DNA of 64,000 bases from Icerya purchasi. Taxonomy: Eukaryota; Arthropoda; Insecta; Hemiptera; Monophlebidae. Positions 46,431 through 57,949 of this stretch are shown here, piece by piece (within the stretch, counting starts at the first letter, position 1; every line of letters begins with the position of its first letter). The stretch spans positions 420,740,557 to 420,804,556 of the forward strand of contig CM077115.1 in assembly GCA_039619475.1 (NCBI GenBank), in the 5' to 3' direction. Both the position numbers and the translations under genes were made by a program. The notes below the pieces were generated by a model that had not been told where the DNA came from, did not search any database, and saw only the letters and a list, made by a program, of their open reading frames with translations.

Positions 46431-48789
46431 AATGTTAAGGGTGAAGACATTTTCGGAATCAGAGTAATCAGAAAGAAAGGAAGAGGAAGAAAGAAAAAAA
46501 AATGCACGAAGAAAATTTAGCGACGGAAGGAAGGAAGTTGAACGGAGAGTATTTGCGAAAAGAAAAAGCAAAGAAAACACCAACTATATAAGCCTACATC
46601 GGTAAAAATAATAGAACAATTATAGGATAGAATGAATTCAGAAGCACGTAAATCTATGAACAGGTGAGTTGAACAACAAGCTACGTCCTGAATCTCTCTA
46701 CCTTTTAATGCTCCTTTCTTTATACGTTTTTGTTCTTGACTTCCTAGTGTGTCTTTCCCGGACATTAAGTCGCAAGGAAGATTATGTTTTCCCTTTTTAA
46801 ATATTGAACTGTCGGCATGTGATAATGAACAGATACGTATTACGGGGCGTGTTACGTAGTTGCATGCGTATATGTATACTTAATCTTAACGCTAGAGTAC
46901 TAATATTATGATTATAGAATATGTTAAGATAATTTATAATATTTGTATTTTATATATTTTTTGAATAAACGTTAATAGAGTGTCGGGCACTCACACAACG
47001 GGCATATTTGCCCTGTGAGACCCACAACTTATTTAAGTAAAAAAAAAACGCTTTAAAGCAATTAAGGTTAAAGTGTGGGGATTTGTCGCAGGAAAATCTG
47101 TATAGAAAAATGAATAAGAGACAAAATCGGAATTCTGCTGGAAATTAATAAGCAACTACGAGCGTAGCGGAAAATAGGAAATAACCTAGATGTAGGATGA
47201 ACAGTGGCAGGAATCAGACTGTAAATTTACGGATAATAATAATAATAATAAGCTAAAAGAACAGAATCAACAGTTTTCGTAATATGCGGTGATAAAATTA
47301 TCCCCGTGAACTCGGGTGAACGTTCGACTTTAGCAAAAGAAAAAGAAAAAATCTTTTAGAAATGCAATTGATGTCTCTGCTCCCGACAGAATTGACGGCC
47401 CTGAATCCGTTTAAAGTACCATTAACGTTTTCGCGTTTGGCCACATTAAAACGCGATATAATTAACGTCGTCACAGAGACACACGGCCAAAACGACGTGG
47501 TAATATTTCGATCGTTGTTTCGGAAACGACATGGAACAAAAGAAATAATAATGAGCTCGTGAAAGTGAGAACAAGCCATTCATGCGGACTGGCTTGCGTT
47601 GTTTTACATTTGCCGGAGAGTGAAAGTACTTTGATTGAGCATGCCGTGTTCGTTAGCAGGTCAACGCGAACTTTTCGATAGAACCGACAATACCGATATT
47701 GTTCAAAATCCGGAGTCCGCTGGAAGAAGAAAATGGTCAAAAACAGGAAAGACCGGAATAAAACAATTGCTCGGCACCGTAATTCTATCCGGCAACGTAG
47801 AAAGAAGGTTTCGTTTGTTATCGCCAATTTCACTCGCGGCGTGGCCACCAGACATGCTCAAAATCCGGCCAATTGACCAATCTTTTGTCCAAAGAAACAA
47901 AAACTATCGCTTTCCGCGCTATCTTCCGTTATTTCTCATTAGCATTCCGAAAAAAAGATTGCGCAATTGAAGTTCCGCCTGTTTCTTTTTTCGCATTCTA
48001 CTCGCAGCCACCGGTTTCTTTTGAAAAGCCTGATGAAACTCGACAAAAAAGTCGCGAAAGCTCTATAACTCGCCTTCGTACGAAATTGCCGAGCGGTCAA
48101 GCTAAATTAATCAACGTGTGCGCGAATGTGCACACAAACTATCTTACAGTTGCCTGTTTCTTGTCGTTAACCTAAAATAATCCGACAAATCTTAAGTAGC
48201 ACATTAGCATCTATGTTGAAAAAAACATCCGTTGATGGAGCCGGTCGATAGGGCTAAACTTTTTAAATTTCTGTTGAAAATGAATTATAACGGAGACCGG
48301 TACGGCAAGATTAAATTTTATTAAACTCTTCAAAGAGTTGCTGTTGCTGCGGCACTATTATTACTATTTTAAATCCACCGTTATAATGCAGAACGTTCTT
48401 TATTAGTGATATCGTTAAAGATCATTAGCTAAAAATTCTTTGAAGACTGTACTTACAACGAGCATATTTTTGTTTAGACTATTACGCAGAACTACAATCG
48501 CGTTTTCCAGCAATCACAGTATGCAGAGAAATGTAAGTATAAAAGATGTAGTATCATTAGCCAGCCAAGTCCTGATTGAGTTAAAATATTCTCGCTCATA
48601 ATGATAAATATATATATATATATATGTATTGTAAAACTTTTATTATTGTTTTTTTTTCAAACTCTCTCTTTACTTCCGTTTGTGTCGTGATACCTTTTTT
48701 TTTTTCGATTTAGTTTCTACTGTGTAATGCTTACAGTTATGTTCTAACTAAATGGAGTCTCGTTGAAATATTTTTATTTTATTTTTATT
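46431..48789. other. No recognised gene; candidate unique sequence
   Basis: 47280-48180 is less AT-rich, and overlapping frames stay open on both strands (for example 47635-47970 plus and 47471-47848 minus). None has a family signature. A small palindrome, CTCACAC-GGGCA-TTGCCC-TGTGAG, lies at about 46990-47022. An AAT microsatellite lies near 47229-47250. Confidence 0.35.
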
Positions 48790-49560
48790 TTTTTTAATAG
48801 ACCACCCCTTAAGGGAGTGACCTAAGCTATTGAAATCTTAAGTTACTAGTTATATAATCAATACTTAGAAACTAATAATACATAACGCGTTGTGAAACTA
48901 GTCCAATGACTAGTTCTCGCTAATATTTAACAAAAATTTACTATTAATTAGGTGATATACAAACAATTACATAACGAAGTCTAGAAGATATGTGCGCTTG
49001 AGGCGCCTAATATCATTATTGGTGTTAAGTAGTTCAATGGCCTCTATATTTATGTGTGACCATGCAGCCGCTTTTCGTGTTGGATGGCAAAATCATGAAT
49101 AACATCGTCATCCAGCTTCACATCGAGATCACGACGAATATCCTCGTTACGCTGAAACAAAAGAAGCGTTCGTTAATGCGTGAAGAGTAACATTCTGTCG
49201 GCGTTGGATGATGTTCGATCAAGAAGTACATTCCCATAACTGGACTCCTCCATATGTACAAATTGGACGCGGGATCGCTTGATATAGAAGACGTTTATTA
49301 CATAGACTAAGTGGCGATTTTCTGCCAATTAGCCAGTACATCTGACTAAGCTTGCGCTTTAGTTGTAACTTTTTGTGCTCGACATGTGTCTTCCACGTGA
49401 GTCGCGAATCGAGATTCAATCCAAGATACTTTGCTGATCTAGACTGTGGTATTTGGATGCCATTAATATTAATGATAAGTGATTCGGAACCGTCATCGGG
49501 GGTTTTAATTTCACATTTCAACGAGAAATCAGAAAGCAGTCCACGTTGACTTACAGGGCG
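48790..49560 (-). pseudogene. Jockey-like non-LTR C-terminal fragment, 3' end with A-rich tail
   Basis: The minus-strand frame 49521-49219 reads INGIQIPQSRSAKYLGLNLD, then SRLTWKTHVEHKKLQL and MYWLIGRKSPLSLCNKRLLY, then AIPRPICTYGGVQLW. These are the jockey post-RT blocks in order. After a frame change come RNEDIRRDLDVKLDDDVIHD and HTNIEAIELLNTNNDIRRLK (to about 48960), the jockey C-terminal end. The plus strand is T-rich at 48770-48800, consistent with a poly-A-like tail. RT catalytic motifs are missing. Confidence 0.8.
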
Positions 49561-49641
49561 AAGTGTATATGTAACGTGGACTGCCTTCTGCTTTCTCGTT
49601 GAAATGTAAGATTAAAAACCCCGATGACGGTTCCGAATCGT
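49480..49641. repeat. Inverted repeat at a head-to-head junction, ~65-bp arms
   Basis: 49480-49547 and 49577-49641 are reverse complements with few mismatches. Both arms contain the GATGACGGTTCCGAATC segment (or its complement) and TTTCTCGTTGAAATGT. Each arm is the same jockey coding segment, in opposite orientation, with a 29-base spacer. Confidence 0.85.
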
Positions 49642-50040
49642 TTATCGTACTTTAATCTACAAACAAGTGTCGTTGCGCCTTCCTAAAGATGTGATATCCA
49701 GCTATCGGGCACAGCAGCCAACTCTAACCTTAAGAAGATTCAAGCGTTTCGCAACAAATCTCTTCGACGATGTCCAATCATGCACCGTGGTCTGTACGCA
49801 ACAGCATCCTACAAAGGGATCTACGAATACACCTATACATTGATTGAGGAAATAAACTTCCATGCTGGCCGACATTGCCTGACGGGACACATCAATCCTC
49901 TCGCTGTCTTATTAATCAGTAACGCAATTCAACGACGGCTAAAACGCCTACACTCCAACAACCTACTTTTCGAAGAGCCACTTACAATTAGAATTACCGG
50001 AAAACTTATACCCATTGTATGTAACTCTTTAGGCTCCTAG
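49577..50040 (+). pseudogene. Jockey-like C-terminal fragment, opposite orientation
   Basis: After the 65-bp arm, the plus strand reads FRNKSLRRCPIMHR, then YEYTYTLIEEINFHAGRH, then HINPLAVLLISNAIQRRLKR and LHSNNLLFEE. These are jockey C-terminal blocks (frame 49780-50040). Its C-terminus differs from that of the minus-strand neighbour, so the two are not simple copies of each other. The post-RT blocks between arm and C-terminus are mostly deleted. Confidence 0.7.
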
Positions 50041-50254
50041 CCACAACGCCACTGTTTATGATCTTAGCGATAATTTATGCTATTTAATACCGATCATTAT
50101 TATAAGAAAATTTGTAATAATATAAAAAAACAAAAAAAGTATATGACTTAAAACTAGATACCGTTTGTTTATTTTGGCCCCTTTTTTTTTTTTTTTCTGA
50201 TTGAGCGACTGAAAAAGAATATTCAACAGCACGTAGAATATGGTAGTTTTTCTC

Positions 50255-50314
<60 letters not shown>

Positions 50315-51419
50315 CCAACTGCACGCTAAAAACTTACGTGTACACGTATAAACGTGTTTAATATCTTAAATTGAATTTCGATAATTAAAATTATCTAATA
50401 TTACCCTTAAAAATGTGGTCTTTTACCTGTTTCTGTCGGAAATATTTCTCGAATCCGTTCAACGCGAAGTATACCCGGAACTTTTTAAAAAACGATCAAA
50501 TGCCCTCCGCATTAAATAAACATTTAATCCATTTATCCGCTAACAAACTAATCATCGCGCGTACGTGATAATACGAACCAAGCAGTAAAATTTGAATAAT
50601 CTGAAAGTTTTATGTGGCTATTGAAAATTTTTATTCCGGAGGTCGCGGTGCTACGTCATCACAAAGCAGTATTTTCTCTCTCGCTATAATTTCCATACGT
50701 GTAGCTCTTTTAGCTGATGTGTTTTCACGATTCATTTAAATTTATTTTTCATTATTATTATTTTCTTTTTAGAGCGAAAGGAAGTAAAAAAATTTAGACC
50801 AGACGTCAATGTGAAAAGGAAAACCCGGCAGCAGGAATAGTTGGAAAAACGGAAAAGGGGTGCAGTATAATGATTGTATATGTTTCAGCATGAACAGAAA
50901 ATTCCACGGAAAGGTAAGAGCACTCAATAGCATTGCAAACAACGGTATTATTCGATTGGGAGCGTAAAATGGAAAGGCCGAACTAAGAAAATGATAACAG
51001 AATACGATTAGAACGGAGGCGAATAGTGGAGGATAATGAGAGTGAACTCGAATGAACCAGAAATGATATTAAAAAAAAAAAAAAACGAATTGAACAAATA
51101 TGAATAATTGTTAGAAGAGAAAGAAAAAAAAAAAAAGCATCGAAATCTGAAATGGAACCATTTGGACAGCGATAGAAAATCGGAGGGGTTTTTATCTTCT
51201 TAAGAGCGGAGTGGAGCAAAAGAAGTACCAACGAATCTTCTATTGAGCGAGCAAACAGCACAATTATTATCTATTACTTTCTTTTTGGCACATAGTTATA
51301 ATATGGTTCTGTTATCGTTATAGCATATTTCTTTAATAATCTCTTGTGTAATATCTTAACGAAACTGCTATGTCGGTTCATATATTCTCTAGGTGCCATC
51401 ATGCTACAGCTATTAGTTA
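50041..51419. other. No recognisable gene; TA microsatellite
   Basis: A TA run lies at about 50261-50313. The remainder has no motif. Confidence 0.45.
50261..50313. repeat. TA microsatellite
   Basis: Uninterrupted AT/TA dinucleotide run. Confidence 0.95.
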
Positions 51420-52720
51420 CTAGGGTGGTTCAAATATAAACCGGAATTTTAAAATAAATGCGCGAAAAATTTATTGTGGAAAAAGTGGTTGCACTGGCAG
51501 TTAGACCGGTTTGTTACGAAGCGTGTAGAGCAATTAGAACCGCGTAACCTCACTTTTTAGTGTAGTTAGAGCCATGAGTGAAAAAGAAGTACCAGTGTCT
51601 GTTGCGCAACGCATCATTATTCGTTTTTTAGTCAAAGACGACGTAAAATCCGTGGAAATTTACTGAAAATTACGCGAACAGTTCGGGGATGAGTGTCTCT
51701 CCAAAACTCAAGTGTACGAGTGGTGTTCCGCGTTTCGAAAAGGACGTGAAGTGGTGTCAAACATACCACATGCGCGGCGCCCAAAAACCAGCATTACAGA
51801 TGAACACGTCAAAGCCATCGAACAACTCATTTTGGCTGACCGACGCGTCCGTGTACGCGATATGACCGACGAATTGGGCATCAGCATAGGTAGTATTGAG
51901 ACAATAACTCATGATCGGCTAGGTTGTCGCAAAATTGCAGCCAGATGGGTGCCAAGACTTCTGAATTTTGAACAGAAATTCACTCGTTGGGAAGTTTGTA
52001 CGCGTCTCCTGCAGCGGTATGAAGAGGAAGGAGAGAATTTATTGCGGCGAATATTCACCACGGACGAAACTTGGGTACACTACTATACGCCGGAGAGTAA
52101 ACGCTCGTCTATGGAGTGGCAGAAGAAAAAAGAGGGAGCGCCAGTCAAAGCGAAGGTTACACAGTCAGCTGGGAAGGTGTTGTGTACTGTGTTTTGGGAC
52201 ATGAAGGGAGTGATCGCAGTCGATTTCCTAACTGAACAACGTACTGTGACGGCGCAGTATTACAGTAACCTCCTAAAAAACACAGTCAAACCGGCCTATC
52301 GAACAAAAAGGCGCGAAATTCCGATCCATAGTGCGATACTGCTTCAAGAGAACGCCAGGCCACATACCGCTCGGCTCACGATGGAGACATTGGCCGAATT
52401 GGGCTGGGAAACACTTGAACATCCTCCTTACAGTCCAGATTTGTCGCCTTGTGATTATTATTTGTTTGGCCCGTTGAAAGAAGCACTTGGTGGACAGCGT
52501 TTCGACAGCAACGATGAGGTGGAATCGTTCGTGCGCAAATGGCTATGTGACAAGCCGCGAGATTTTTACGAAAAAGGAATAAAAAAATTGCCGGAGAGGT
52601 GGAAAAAGTGGGTAGCGTGCGAGGGGGGTTATCTCGAAAAATTGTAAAAAATATGAGCACTGTAAGTATAAAATAAAAAATTTTATGACGAAATTCCGGT
52701 TTATATTTGAACCACCCTCG
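51420..52720 (+). mobile_element. Mariner element, full length
   Basis: The element is 1301 bp, flanked by TA at 51418-51419 and 52721-52722. The 30-bp terminal inverted repeats (51420-51449 and 52691-52720) differ at one base (second position, T against G). They read AGGGTGGTTCAAATATAAAC and so on. Length, TA target and transposase fit mariner. It is by far the best preserved DNA transposon in the window. Confidence 0.95.
51574..52647 (+). pseudogene. Mariner transposase, one stop and one catalytic change
   Basis: The ATG at 51574 is the first in the element and gives 357 codons, a usual mariner length. An N-terminal helix-turn-helix region (SVAQRIIIRFLVKDDVKSVE) is followed by an in-frame TGA at codon 31. 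Relatives usually have a basic residue there, so CGA to TGA is a likely origin. Downstream, VYEWCSAFRKGRE is the second DNA-binding helix region. TTDETWVHYY holds D164. QENARPHTA has Glu259 where mariners have Asp. SPDLSPCDYYLF holds D294. The spacing between the second and third positions is 34 residues, as in DD34D. From 51712 the frame is open to TAA at 52645. The stop and the D-to-E change suggest it is inactive as read. Confidence 0.93.
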
Positions 52721-54098
52721 TACATGCTCTATTGTTTCTTTATTCACCACACACCCTGCAGGTATCGTTTACATCTTTTTTCATGATATAACTTTGATAG
52801 TTTTTTGTGGCAATTATTTGATCTTGTATTGCTAGCATGAAACCTTCTATCTCAGACTTCTGTAAATATATACATATATATGAAGAGAGAGAGAGAGAGA
52901 GAAATGTGTATATATAGATTTAGACATATAATTGTTAATGGTTTCTTTGTATTTTTGCTTTTACGTATCGAATTCTTCTCCTGACAAATAAAAATGAATT
53001 TGATAATAATTTCAAAATGAAAAAAACTGTAATCGCATTGTAAAGATTCTCACAACTAACTTTTGTATCTGTCATATTTTCCAGCAAAGCTTGGGAATGT
53101 GAACTGGTTTGATTAATAGAATCATCCGGCCGATATAAGGATTTCCAGTTTTATAAAAAATAATACTTACATTATGAACTGCAAAACTTAATTTCTACTT
53201 GTTATCGCGATAAAAATGAGCAACGAAAATCATGTATAGTTTTCGAATGAAGGCGGAGAAGGTCGATAAAGAGGAGAAAAGAAATAAATGGAGTCTGACT
53301 GATGCGAATTAATGCAGATATTTACATACAGGTGGAGAAAATAATAGGCAGCTTACGAACGATGAAAACGGAGATCCTCTATTGTAATGTACCACTTTCG
53401 CTATTCACGAGACACCAGTTGTAACAGAATCAGCACTGACAGTTTCGTTTCGAACCGGTTTCGCCTAATCCGGAATTGATTTTTTTCGGTGATGACGGTA
53501 TACCATAATAAAATGGACGAAGCCGAACGTTTGCCTAAAAGTTTTTCCCCGTTCTATTTACGTTATATCAGTATGATTTATCGGAGCGCGTTATTTTCTA
53601 CTAGCATCAGCTCTTTCCGAAGGGGCGTTTACAAACCTGCTAGATACGCAGCTATCTAGATAATGCCGTCCCACGGCTGGCTAAGCGTCAATACGAAAGT
53701 TTCATTCGGATCCAATTAAGTGACCTTCGAATTCCGCTCTAGGTCGATTAAATAACCTTCCGGTTTCTTCTGGGTCACAGTAATTAAATTTCAAGTTCCG
53801 TTTTGACCCTGCAGCGGCTATTTTCAACGGTATAAAAGTATCGAGTAAGCCAAATTCGTTTGCATCAATATCACGAACAAAACTGAAACGCAAACTCGCC
53901 TTTCGTTCACTTCTGTTTTCCCAGCTTGGAACTGGTATCTCTTCCACTTTTTAGCTGACGGTTTGAAATTACTAAAATTCAGTTTTCACGGGGAAAGTAG
54001 AAAACTTTTAAACATTTTAACGAGTCCGAGAATATGAAATGGTTGTTTTTTTTATTATTTTTTTTTTTTTTTACTGTTCATTACTTTTTCTCACGTTT
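52721..54098. other. No recognisable gene; GA microsatellite
   Basis: A GA run lies at 52883-52902 and T-rich sequence at 54044-54071. No motif in the frame at 53702-53947. Confidence 0.4.
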
Positions 54099-54113
54099 AA
54101 GGCTAGCTAATAA

Positions 54114-56430
54114 TATACTCCATCAAAATCAGTATTTCCCAGAACAACGGAAAGTAACAAAAACAGTAATAATACCAAAAAGCAACAAGCCGCTAAATGA
54201 TTCGAATTCTTAGACAGCGTATCGCTTCTTTCAAATTTCAGTAAAGTTTACGAAAAATGTATCTAAAATAGACTTAAAAATTTCAGTACTCACAATAATA
54301 TACTTAATCAAAATCGATTTTGATCGTTAGAAAATAAATCCTCGGAACTAGAGCTATTTATACGATATTACAAGACATTAAAATATATAAGCAGAAATCG
54401 TATATATTTGCTGTCTCCTAGCGCTCGATATCACAAAAGCTTTCGACAGTTTAAACCTAAATAGCCTCGTAAAACTATTGTATAATTTAAGAGTGCCGGG
54501 CAATTTAATAAATATAATAATAAATTATTTTAGAAATAGATTTAAATATATATTGGTAATTATACAAATAAATATCCGGTGGTAACAGGAATACTACAAG
54601 GCCCTGTTTTAGGACCTTATCTATGGAATATCGTTTTTTCCAGAATGTATAGTTTAGTATTTCCGGGAAAATGTAAAAGTAATAACCTATGTTGATGATA
54701 TTGCGGTGGTATTTGCGGTAAAAACGCAAACACAACTTGCAGATAAAATTGCAAGAGTTTATAATGGAAATAGAAACATTTCTAGCAGAATTTGGACTGT
54801 CAATTAACATCTCAAAATCAAATTATATGATCATGAATAACAAATTGAATAACAGTCCCTTAAATATGGATCAATATGGTTTAGATATTAAACATGTTAC
54901 TCAACTTAAATATCTAGGGATAATTACAGATAGTAATTTAAAATTTTATAATAATTTTACTTTTATAAAAAATAAAATAAATAAATTTTTACTTATATTT
55001 AACAAATTATCCGACAATATCAAAAGGCTGTAAATTACAAAAAGGGAATAATATTGTACAAGTCAGTAATACTAAGCAACATATTTTATGGCAGTATCAT
55101 GTATTCCGATATGTTAAAAATACAACGTTCTTCTTTTTCCAACAGTTGTTCCTTTTACCTGTCAGTCCAGCCTACTCTTCCTTCATATTCATGGTTTCTT
55201 TTGCATCCCTCCCTTCGTCGTTCTGAAGTTGTTTCCATTGTTCGTATGCGCTTTGGCCATTCTTTGCTGCCTTCCTCCAGATTTCGTTTCTCCTTGATTT
55301 CTTCTCCACACTGTCCTCTCCATCATCCGGATGATGCAATTATTTGCGACGCCGATCATGTGTTCTTCCAGTGTTCATCCCTCTCGGTGGAGCGTTCTGC
55401 CTTATATTCTTATTTGCTTAAGCTTGGACTTCCTACCCCTTATTGTGCATCCTATATCCTGTCCTTTCCTTCCCCGCTAATTATTCCTGCTATTTGTTCC
55501 TTTTTAGTTAAAATTTCTGATCGAATCAAAATATAACCGACTTCTTTCCTTACCTTTTGTTTCTGGGTAAAGGTCCTTGGTTGACGAGCCAAAAAAAAAA
55601 AAAAAAAAAAAAAAATACAACGTTTTAAGAAAAAGGTAAAATAGCTATCAACGAATTATAATTATAAAGCTAATTAAATCGTATAGAACGATAAGTTATC
55701 AAGCAGCTTTAGTTATTGCAGGACTTAAACCCCGATAGATATGGAAATCGAAAAGCATATTGTTTAGTATTAAATATCAGGCTGAATAATGAATTTAGTA
55801 ACGTAAAATATATTCATAAAAACCTGTGTTTACCTATCAAAATCACTTAACGTTAAAAAATTAAAAATTATTTTGGAAAATTACCATTATATAGATAAAT
55901 TTCAGCAAATTTGGAATAATTACAACGGTATTGCATATCAGTGTATTTTCCGGATGATATTAGGGGGAAAGATTAAATAAGAAAGTTTTTATCCCGAATT
56001 TGTTTAATGTGCAGTTTATAACTGGACATGGAATATATTTAAAGTGTACTTGTACAAGTAATTGCGGGTTCGGAAAATTGTGTTAGATGCAATTTTCAGG
56101 ACAGTGTGTATCATATCTTACAAGGCTGCAATAGCAGTAATATAATTATTAAAGGTACTACGGAACAACTGATGATAATTTCAACCATTTCAATCACTTT
56201 ACAATACAAGAGGTGAAAAATCGTAAAAATAATATTCATTTATATTAAGGCACTATTTACTATCAAGAATTATACTTAAACACTTTGTAAAGCAGAATTA
56301 ATGTGACCTGATAAACTTAATTGGATGGGGCACATTAATTTTGTTGTCATATAACTGTATGTAATGAAACTTACAAAATACATTTGCCTCATCGGTAGTA
56401 TCCAAAATGAGGACAAAAAAAAAAAAAAAA
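54114..56430 (+). mobile_element. NLR-B (R1-like) retrotransposon copy with target duplication, interrupted
   Basis: The copy is bounded by AAGGCTAGCTAATAA (54099-54113) and AAGGCTCGCTAATAA (56431-56445), a 15-bp target duplication with one mismatch. It has a 3' poly-A (about 56415-56430). In shifting frames: VTKTVIIPKSNKPLND, then ALDITKAFDSLNLN (motif A, about 54430-54470), GILQGPVLGPYLWNIVF (motif B, about 54588), and a decayed Y-VDD box (about 54690). The open stretch 54737-55033 carries LKYLGIITDSNLKF and other thumb blocks. Past the nested insertion (55130-55610) come a TGHGIY block at about 56020 and a C-terminal zinc finger (about 56080-56140). It is 5'-truncated. TGHG followed by a CCHC finger is characteristic of the R1 clade. 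Confidence 0.85.
55130..55610 (+). mobile_element. NLR-A 3' fragment nested in NLR-B
   Basis: A 5'-truncated insertion with target duplication AAAAATACAACGTT at 55116-55129 and 55611-55624; the A run is partly ambiguous with the tail. The frame gives SNSCSFYLSVQPTLPSYSWF, RRSEVVSIVRMRFGHSLLPS, a CDADHVFFQC zinc knuckle, and the end VKISDRIKI before TAA (to about 55536). A short 3' UTR with TTGACGAGCC and about 20 A follow. This copy has the cleanest NLR-A C-terminus in the window and defines the family end. Confidence 0.92.
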
Positions 56431-56445
56431 AAGGCTCGCTAATAA

Positions 56446-57949
56446 GAAGTTTCCATATTGTACAAAATGTTATTTAAATTCTGACTTACATGAAAATAGA
56501 ACTGGTTCAGTGCATTTATACATGCTGTTTGTTAAATAGTTAGTAATAAAATAATAAACATAATAACAAACATTTTAAGATAAAATACTAAATAGAATAT
56601 ATTCTAGAAACGTATTTTTTGCTGGAAAAGTAGAAAAGCAAAAATATATTAATAAAATTAAATTTAGTTTGTGTGTTGAAATCTAAAAGAGACCTACATC
56701 TTAATTTTCAATTAGGAAGGAAAATTAAAAAATATTAGTAAAAATGAAAATTGGATTTTAATTTGTAAATCAAGCTGAATTAAAAAACGAAGAAAAAGTA
56801 AAAGAAATGCAGCGTATATCTAAAAATATTAATAATTGATTAATGGTAATAGGAACCGTAAGTAATGATGAACCTAACATACTTATATCGTTAAATTCTC
56901 CGTGAATAATAATTCACTTATTTTCATTTAGTAAAGAAGATCAAAGAATGCTAGTAGAGAATTAATGTAGTAGTCGAGAATAGGAACAATATTAGTAATA
57001 GAGAAGAATGAAAGCAGCAGTGTAAGGAATAGGAATTTTGGGTTTAAAATATAGCAGAAACATTTAGCAAAGACTAAAGTTGCCATTAAGAGTATGCAAA
57101 AGTGTGGTAAGTGTAAAAGTGAAAAAAAATATCACGGTGAAGGAAACATAAGATATGATCCAAGCGGACACGAATAAGAAATTAAGAAATTAAGAAATTA
57201 AGAAATTAAGAAATTAAAAAACGTTATAAGAAGGGGATAAATGAAAAAGGACAATATGAGTCGAACGAGAATTTGAAGCGGAACTTTTAAATATTTTCTT
57301 TACTAAGTACATGTCGATTGCGGGTGTCGACATGAATTTTTTTAAATTCCTTCTAAGGCCTTTAGAGACAATCATCTCCAATTAAATACGGATGCGATAC
57401 TCTGCTTATCGGATGGCGCTCTAAACTCCCTCTCAAATTCGAAATTATTTCCTACAGCTTTTCCTTTCAAATGCTTTTCTGCAACAGCGATTTCTGTGGA
57501 AAAATAAAAATGCCTTCCCTTTTCATTTGCAATCTATCTCGTCGCCATTTGAAATTAGCGTTTTTTCTGCTTTTTTACTTTTTTTCTTTGTATATTGTAA
57601 CGGGTTTTCTTATCCGCGTTTCCAGTAATTCCGCAAATACACTACTTAACAAACCTTGATAAAAAATAAAGAGAAAAAATCTTTCGCATCTTTAGAAGAG
57701 TAGCTGCAGAATATTTCGAAACATTACTGATAATTTAGCGTGGTTTTATCAAGTTTAATTTTCTGTAGGTTGCTGCTGAAAGAAGAATATCTCGAAACGG
57801 CTTTACCGTCTGCTCATAGTAAACAGTGATAATATTTGATTAAAGATACTGATAACGTTAACAACAACAGTTATCACGACAATCTCGGTAATAGTAGCCA
57901 TTGTCGAAGTCGGGTCCAAGCGAACAACATCTTATATCTTTCGATGTCT
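56446..57949. other. No recognisable gene
   Basis: A very A-rich stretch (56560-57290) with an 8-bp tandem repeat at 57176-57215. No motif seen. Confidence 0.45.
57176..57215. repeat. 8-bp tandem repeat, five units
   Basis: Five copies of AAGAAATT are directly visible. Confidence 0.9.

Noticed and set aside
47298..48175. Overlapping frames as host coding genes
   Set aside because: No domain or motif recognised, frames overlap on both strands, and no splice structure could be supported.
51968..52204. Second frame inside the mariner
   Set aside because: It is a shadow of the transposase frame on the same strand.
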